A DNA stretch of 64,000 bases from Gari tellinella (lineage: Eukaryota; Mollusca; Bivalvia; Cardiida; Psammobiidae): positions 40,470,189 through 40,534,188 of the forward strand of contig OV277869.1 of assembly GCA_922989275.2 (NCBI GenBank), written 5' to 3'. The notes below the pieces were generated by a model that saw only the letters and a program-made list of their open reading frames with translations, had not been told where the DNA came from and did no database searches. Made by a program: the position numbers and the translations under genes. This document shows, piece by piece, positions 59,395-64,000 of the stretch. The first letter of the stretch is position 1. The number at the start of each line of letters is the position of its first letter.

Positions 59395-59890
59395 CCCTGG
59401 AACTTTCAATGGACAATTCCATTGTTCAATTAAGTCCAGTCATTTTTTGACTATTTAGGGTTATTTTAAGCTCACCTAAGCCAAAGGCTCAAGATGAGAT
59501 GTTGTGATCGGCGATTCGCCCGTCTGTCCATCCGTCTGTCCAAATTTACTTCAAACGACATCTCCTCTGAAACCGAAAAATTTGAGGGAAATATTAACTT
59601 GCTCAGGGTGTTCCTTGGATGCTTCTCTACAGAAATCGTTAAAATGAAATTAAAATGTGGACTACTTAATGAAATTTATTAACTTTAAACAAGTTTCTTG
59701 TAAAAACCATTCACTATTCCCACACCTTAGATATTTGGTGTATAGTATCTTCTGCTAGATCACTTATAAAATTGTAAAAATCAAAACCCTAAGGTCAAAT
59801 TTGACTCAACCCTAGCCATATCCAGTGCCACTTGATGCAAGTCTGACAGTCTAAACTCTAATGATCCGTTTATACAGAAAAACTGTACCT
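59395..59890. repeat. Family B end followed by a truncated pearl-like element
   Basis: ACTTTCAATGGACAATTCC starts a B element that stops at 59470. From there AGCTCACCTAAGCCAAAGGC and CGTCTGTCCATCCGTCTGTC mark the subterminal hairpin and microsatellite of a pearl-like element without its tandem core. Confidence 0.6.
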
Positions 59891-59933
59891 TCCCGGCTAA
59901 GAAGCTACCCTTATACTAAAGGCAACAATTTTG

Positions 59934-59999
59934 CAAACAGTTTGGATCCAGGTCAGATGCCACATTACACTGCATCTAATCTGGATCCAAACTATTTGC
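59934..59999. repeat. A/D-type hairpin
   Basis: CAAACAGTTTGGATCCAGGT pairs with TCTGGATCCAAACTATTTGC. The flanks (GGCTAAGAAGCTACCC, GTTCAGCATGATAATAGC) look like a worn family O element. Confidence 0.7.
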
Positions 60000-60427
60000 T
60001 ACTCATTTACATAGTTTCTTCTATTTATAAAATATAAGTTATCATAATTTATGATTTTTTACATATTTCACATACAAACATTTGGAGCAGACAACAGTTC
60101 AGCATGATAATAGCAATTTACCCTAGAGAACAGGTGCTATTATATAACTGAACCATAGCTCTGACCTCAGGTCACAGAGATACATAACAGAACTGGTGAT
60201 GTCTGCTACATTTTTATGTTCCAGCAAAACTTATACGCAGATACCCCCCGCAAAGCTATTCAAAAAGTGTCCTCTTACATCTGATTCCGGACACTTTTTT
60301 CTGTTACCGGATTGTTTTACTTTCTGTAACCGGATTCTTTTTACGGGCGTGGTGCACATGGTGAGCATGCGGTCACCGGTTTAGCTCTCGCACTGCCCGG
60401 GAATTGACGAGGTAACCCTTGTTATGC

Positions 60428-60667
60428 TACAGTGGAGAAAACGTAATTATTTCCCGTTTAAACGAAACGCAAACGCAAAACACAAAATGTAGAAAATAAT
60501 AACTTTTTTTTTTACATTTTTCATCATCTTTTTTCATCTGAGTGGCACACAATTTGGATCCTGATCAGACTCCCGGCGTCTGATCTGGTTCCAAAATGTT
60601 TGCAATGGAAAATATAGTTTAAGCGTCAAACGCGTTTATTGGGAAAGAATAACGTTTTTCCACTGTG
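60428..60667. repeat. MITE family A
   Basis: TACAGTGGAGAAAACGTAAT to AACGTTTTTCCACTGT. The hairpin 60547-60603 has lost its apex (GATCAGACTCCCGGCGTC). Confidence 0.85.
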
Positions 60668-60702
60668 AGTACCGCTTGTCTAACAATTGGAAACAGTTTA
60701 GA

Positions 60703-61348
60703 TCCATAGAGCCAAAGGCTCAAGGTGAGCTATTGGGATGGCCCCGTGTCCGGCGTCGTTAACAATTTCTTCAAATTACATCTCCTCCTATACTGCGTGA
60801 CAGAATTCAACCAAACTTTACAGAAATGTTCCTTAGTTCAAGCTCTTTCAAATTGGTTCAAAGAATTAAAAACGATGGCAACCAAAGTGAAAAAATAAGG
60901 AAATCTGAAAAAATCTTCTTGTCAAAAACTGCAAGGACCAGAGCTTAGATATTTGGTACATAGCATCGCCTACAGGTCCTCTATCAAGTTTGTTCAAATT
61001 ATGCCCCTGGGGTCAAAATTGGCCCCGTCCTGGGGGTCACAGTTTTACATAGACTTATATAGTGAAATTTTCAAACGTCTTCTTCTCTGAAACTAATATG
61101 GCCAAGGTTTGATATTTGGAATGGGGACACTTCTTGATGTCCTATACCATAATTGTTCAAATGGTTCAGGTCGGTTGCATAACTAGGTCACAGGAGCTAA
61201 AATTAGAATTTTTTTTCAATGAAAACTTTAAAAATCTTCTTGTCTGAAACTACAAGGGCCAGAGCTTAGATATTTGGCACATAGCATCGCCTACAGGCCT
61301 CTATCAATTTTGAGCAAATTCTGCCCCTGGGGTCAAAATTGGCCCGCT

Positions 61349-61394
<46 letters not shown>

Positions 61395-61634
61395 CACCAC
61401 AGTTTTACATAGAGTTATATAGAGAAAATTTCAAACTTCTTATTCTCTAACACTAATATGGCCCTTTTATATTCGGTATGGTGACACTTTTAAATATTCT
61501 TTACCTATTTTTTTCAAATTGTTCCGGTCTGTTACATATCTAGGTCAGTCCTGGACATAAATCATTATCTCCATTTTTTCAGCTATTCTCAGGTGAGTGA
61601 AATATGGCCCACGGGGCTCTTGTTGGTTTTGTGG
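60703..61634. mobile_element. Pearl-like element with two long core units
   Basis: Starts GAGCCAAAGGCTCAAGGTGA and ends CAGGTGAGTGAAATATGGCC with CACGGGGCTCTTGTT. The core is about two units of roughly 310 bp, each with CTTAGATATTTGG, ACATAGCATCGCCTACAGG and CCCCTGGGGTCAAAATTGGC. Confidence 0.7.
61349..61393. repeat. Poly(G) tract, 45 bases
   Basis: Inside the second core unit of the element above. The first unit has CCTGGGGGTCACAG (five G) at the matching place, so the tract is an expansion of a short run. Confidence 0.9.
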
Positions 61635-61873
61635 TAGATTTATTAACACACTGAACCAAAAGTGTTGTACCTATTCATGAAGAGTAACCTTGTCATATAC
61701 AGAGTAGATCTTCTAATCAGGGTCTTCACTGTCTGTTATTTTAAGAAAATATTTAAAAACCTACCATGGAGTAGATTTAATTTCAAACCTAAGTATCAGG
61801 AATAATTGAGTTGATTCTGAGGTAGTCACTTGCCATAAGTTATTTTCTGACTACATGTTGTATTTGTTTAAAG

Positions 61874-61980
61874 GGACAGCTTGTTGACCGTACATATTGG
61901 TCTACCTGGTCGTACTTTGGGTCCTATGGACATGATTACTGTACTTGGAATGGCCATAGTAGTGGTGCACTTTTTATCCA
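61874..61980 (+). CDS. Possible orphan exon
   Basis: The frame GQLVDRTYWSTWSYFGSYGH, continuing DYCTWNGHSSGALFIQ, ends at CAG|GTTTGT. The composition (many W, Y, G and two C-type residues) looks protein-like, but there is no recognised family, a weak acceptor and no partner exon. Confidence 0.2.
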
Positions 61981-62098
61981 GGTTTGTACATAGTTTATTA
62001 ACCTTTTTCTCCCTTGCCAAAACAGATCACCTAGATCTATATCCAACTATATTTAACATAATTTACAATGTTGACTTCCAATGGACTGTACCGTTGTC

Positions 62099-62285
62099 TT
62101 AACCCTTTAAGCCATTGCTTCTTATATCAGTATTGAAGACGGACATATCTATGGTTTCTCAAAACATGTTGAAAATCAAGCACATAGCTCCTTTAGGAGC
62201 ATTTTGCTTTACTTTCAGCCTGCTTTAAGCTACTATAATCTGTTAGGGTATACAAAATATTCCTGATGGTGCATATTATTTTTTA
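62099..62285. repeat. MITE family C cut by a pearl-like element
   Basis: TTAACCCTTTAAGCCATTGC through a worn hairpin (apex AGCTCCTTTAGGAGC, as in family L) to CCTGATGGTGCATATT. Confidence 0.7.
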
Positions 62286-62297
62286 GCTCGACTTTTT

Positions 62298-63030
62298 AGC
62301 TCACCTGGCACGAATTGCCAAGGTGAGTTTTTAGGATCACTGGATGTTCGTCGGTCTGTCTGTCCGTCCACAATTGGTTTGTTAACACTCTTTCACCTAC
62401 AAATTTCATCCGGTCTTCATGAACTTCATGACAATGTTTGTCTTGATGAAATCTAGGTCAAGTTTGAATGTGGGTCATGTCCGGTCAAAAACTAGGTCAC
62501 TAGGTCAACTCATGGAAAAACTTTGTTAACACTTTAGAGGCTACAAATCTCATTAGACCTTAATGAAACTTTGTCAAAATATTTGCCCCATTGATATCTA
62601 AGTCAAGTATGAATGTGGGTCATGTCAGTTCAAAAACTAGGTCACTAGGTCAAATCACCAAAAACCTTGATAACACTCTAGAGGCTACAAATCTCTTTGG
62701 ATGTTTGTGTCAAGTTCAAATATGGATTATGTAGGGTCAAAAACTAATTCAAATCAACGAAAAACAGTGTTAACTTTCAGGAGATTACAAATCTATTTAG
62801 ACCTGATTGAAATATTGTCAGAATGATGTCCTACATCAAATCTAGATCAATATCAAATGTGGATTGTGTCTGGTCATAAAATAGGTCACTAGGTCAAATC
62901 ATAAAAAATCTTGTTAACACTCTTAAGGTTTATTGTGGGTCTTGTCCAGTCATAATCTAGGTCACTATAGGTAAAGTTTACATGGTATACCAGGTGAGCA
63001 ATTAAGAGCCATAATAAGTGACCCTTGTTG
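62298..63030. mobile_element. Pearl-like element
   Basis: TTAGCTCACCTGGCACGAAT with TTGCCAAGGTGAG, then CGTCGGTCTGTCTGTCCGTC, then core units of about 120-150 bp with TAGGTCACTAGGTCAA and GAGGCTACAAATCTC, ending ACCAGGTGAGCAATTAAGAG and TGACCCTTGTTG. Confidence 0.7.
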
Positions 63031-63099
63031 AAAAAGTCAAGCTATCGTTGTCACCCCATAGTCTGCTTTGGCCAAGTTTTTATGTAAAATATTTTGTAA

Positions 63100-63650
63100 G
63101 ACAACATTTCTAAATGACTGTCATAGGTATCCATTTGAAACTACGAATAGTTGTTCAGTATCTAAAGGGCAACTCATTATAACAAGGCAGGCAACTCTGG
63201 AATTTGTTATTCCAGAGTTATTGCCCTTGACTCAAAACTTTAAAATTGAAATTCATCAGTAACTTTCAAAGGTATCAACTTAAAAGTTTGAATTCTTATT
63301 TGATATCAAAAGGGCAACTCATTACAACAAGACAGGTTATCCTGGGCAGTGTCATTCCAATGATTCCATATATAATAGTGATTTTCCTTGTTTTATTTAC
63401 TTGAAATTTGTAATTATAGTTTCTCAACATTTACAGTAGGTATTAACTTCAAATTTGAATACTTGTTCAGTATCAAAAGGGCACTGCCTTACAACAAGAC
63501 AGATAACCCTGGGATAAGTCACTCCAGAAGTATTGCTCTTGCTTGACTCAAAATTTGAAAATGAAATTTCGCAATATGTAGAAAGTTACTCGTTTGAAAC
63601 TTTGAATACTTGTTAGTATCAAAAGGGAAACTTGTTAAAAACAAGGCAGG
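63100..63650. repeat. Imperfect tandem repeat, about 155-170-bp units
   Basis: Three units around TCAAAAGGGCAACTCATTA and ACAACAAGACAGGTTATCCT at about 63160, 63308 and 63472. Confidence 0.65.
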
Positions 63651-63677
63651 TATTATTATTTCCTCTAATATCATAAA

Positions 63678-63772
63678 ATGCTTGCATCTACATGTGTTTA
63701 CTACATGTATACTGGTAGCCATATAATATGGCTACCAGTATACATGTAGTAAACACATGTAGATGCAAGCAT
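63678..63772. repeat. Near-perfect 95-bp palindrome
   Basis: ATGCTTGCATCTACATGTGT and TTACTACATGTATACTGGTA pair exactly with the right half around CCATATAATATGG. No element ends are recognisable outside it. Confidence 0.9.
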
Positions 63773-64000
63773 GTTTGAGATATTGTTGCTTACAAACTTC
63801 TATGGTCAAGAAAGTATTAAACACCCATACACATTCTTTAAGTTTGGAAAATGTAGCCATCTCAAGTATGAGAAAGTCAAGCGTCTAGCACCTATTTGGG
63901 TGCTCTCGTTGTATAAATTGGAAATGTTTCCACCAAAAGTTGGGGGCTGTGTAGCATATAGATCGTCTTTATCTAGAAAGTTTGTGGTGTGCATAACTCT
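63773..64000. other. Gene-free end of window
   Basis: Nothing recognised. Short frames on either strand show no family. Confidence 0.4.

Noticed and set aside
844..60603. The regularly spaced hairpins as a CRISPR array or bacterial terminators
   Set aside because: Spacing is irregular, each hairpin lies inside a TIR element, and the surrounding genes are spliced animal genes.

Overview
The window looks like about 64 kb of nuclear DNA from a marine or freshwater bivalve mollusc. It is AT-rich, has small exons with GT-AG introns, and carries pearl-type repeats (a tandem core of about 160 bp, an ACGG-like microsatellite and a GCTCACC stem-loop end), which are known from bivalves. A heterodont clam or mussel would fit, but I cannot name a species. 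Roughly three quarters of the window is short transposable elements.

Layout. 1-3450: a cluster of MITEs. 3678-8615: one intronless gene for a BTB-BACK-Kelch protein of 1645 aa with an unusually long linker. 8612-32900: no convincing host gene; MITEs, two pearl-like arrays (16430-18333 and 24480-29362) and other transposons. 33062-44306 (+): an 11-exon gene whose exons join in frame to give a 773-aa protein with ankyrin repeats, a DPY30 motif and a coiled coil; its introns are largely MITEs. 48446-53290 (-): four exons that join in frame and match CCDC34; the last exon was not found with confidence. 53743-55440 (-): a decayed CR1/L2/jockey-like non-LTR retrotransposon. 55402-56962: a 1.5-kb inverted duplication. 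57588-58812: an 81-bp minisatellite. 58900-64000: pearl-like repeats, two long poly-G tracts and a 95-bp palindrome.

The ankyrin/DPY30 gene and CCDC34 are neighbours arranged tail to tail. Both belong to families linked to cilia or flagella, though a joint role is inference. The Kelch protein is probably a Cullin-3 substrate adaptor or an actin/cytoskeletal scaffold.

The most unusual signal is in the MITEs. At least a dozen families can be told apart by their terminal repeats and target-site duplications (TTAA, TA or 6 bp). Their centres, however, are filled by only a few perfect-hairpin modules. The same hairpin occurs in families with different ends and different target sites, and its two arms change together from copy to copy. 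Some hairpins carry TTAA at their apex and have been used as landing sites. Family letters A-P are my own labels, defined in the entries.
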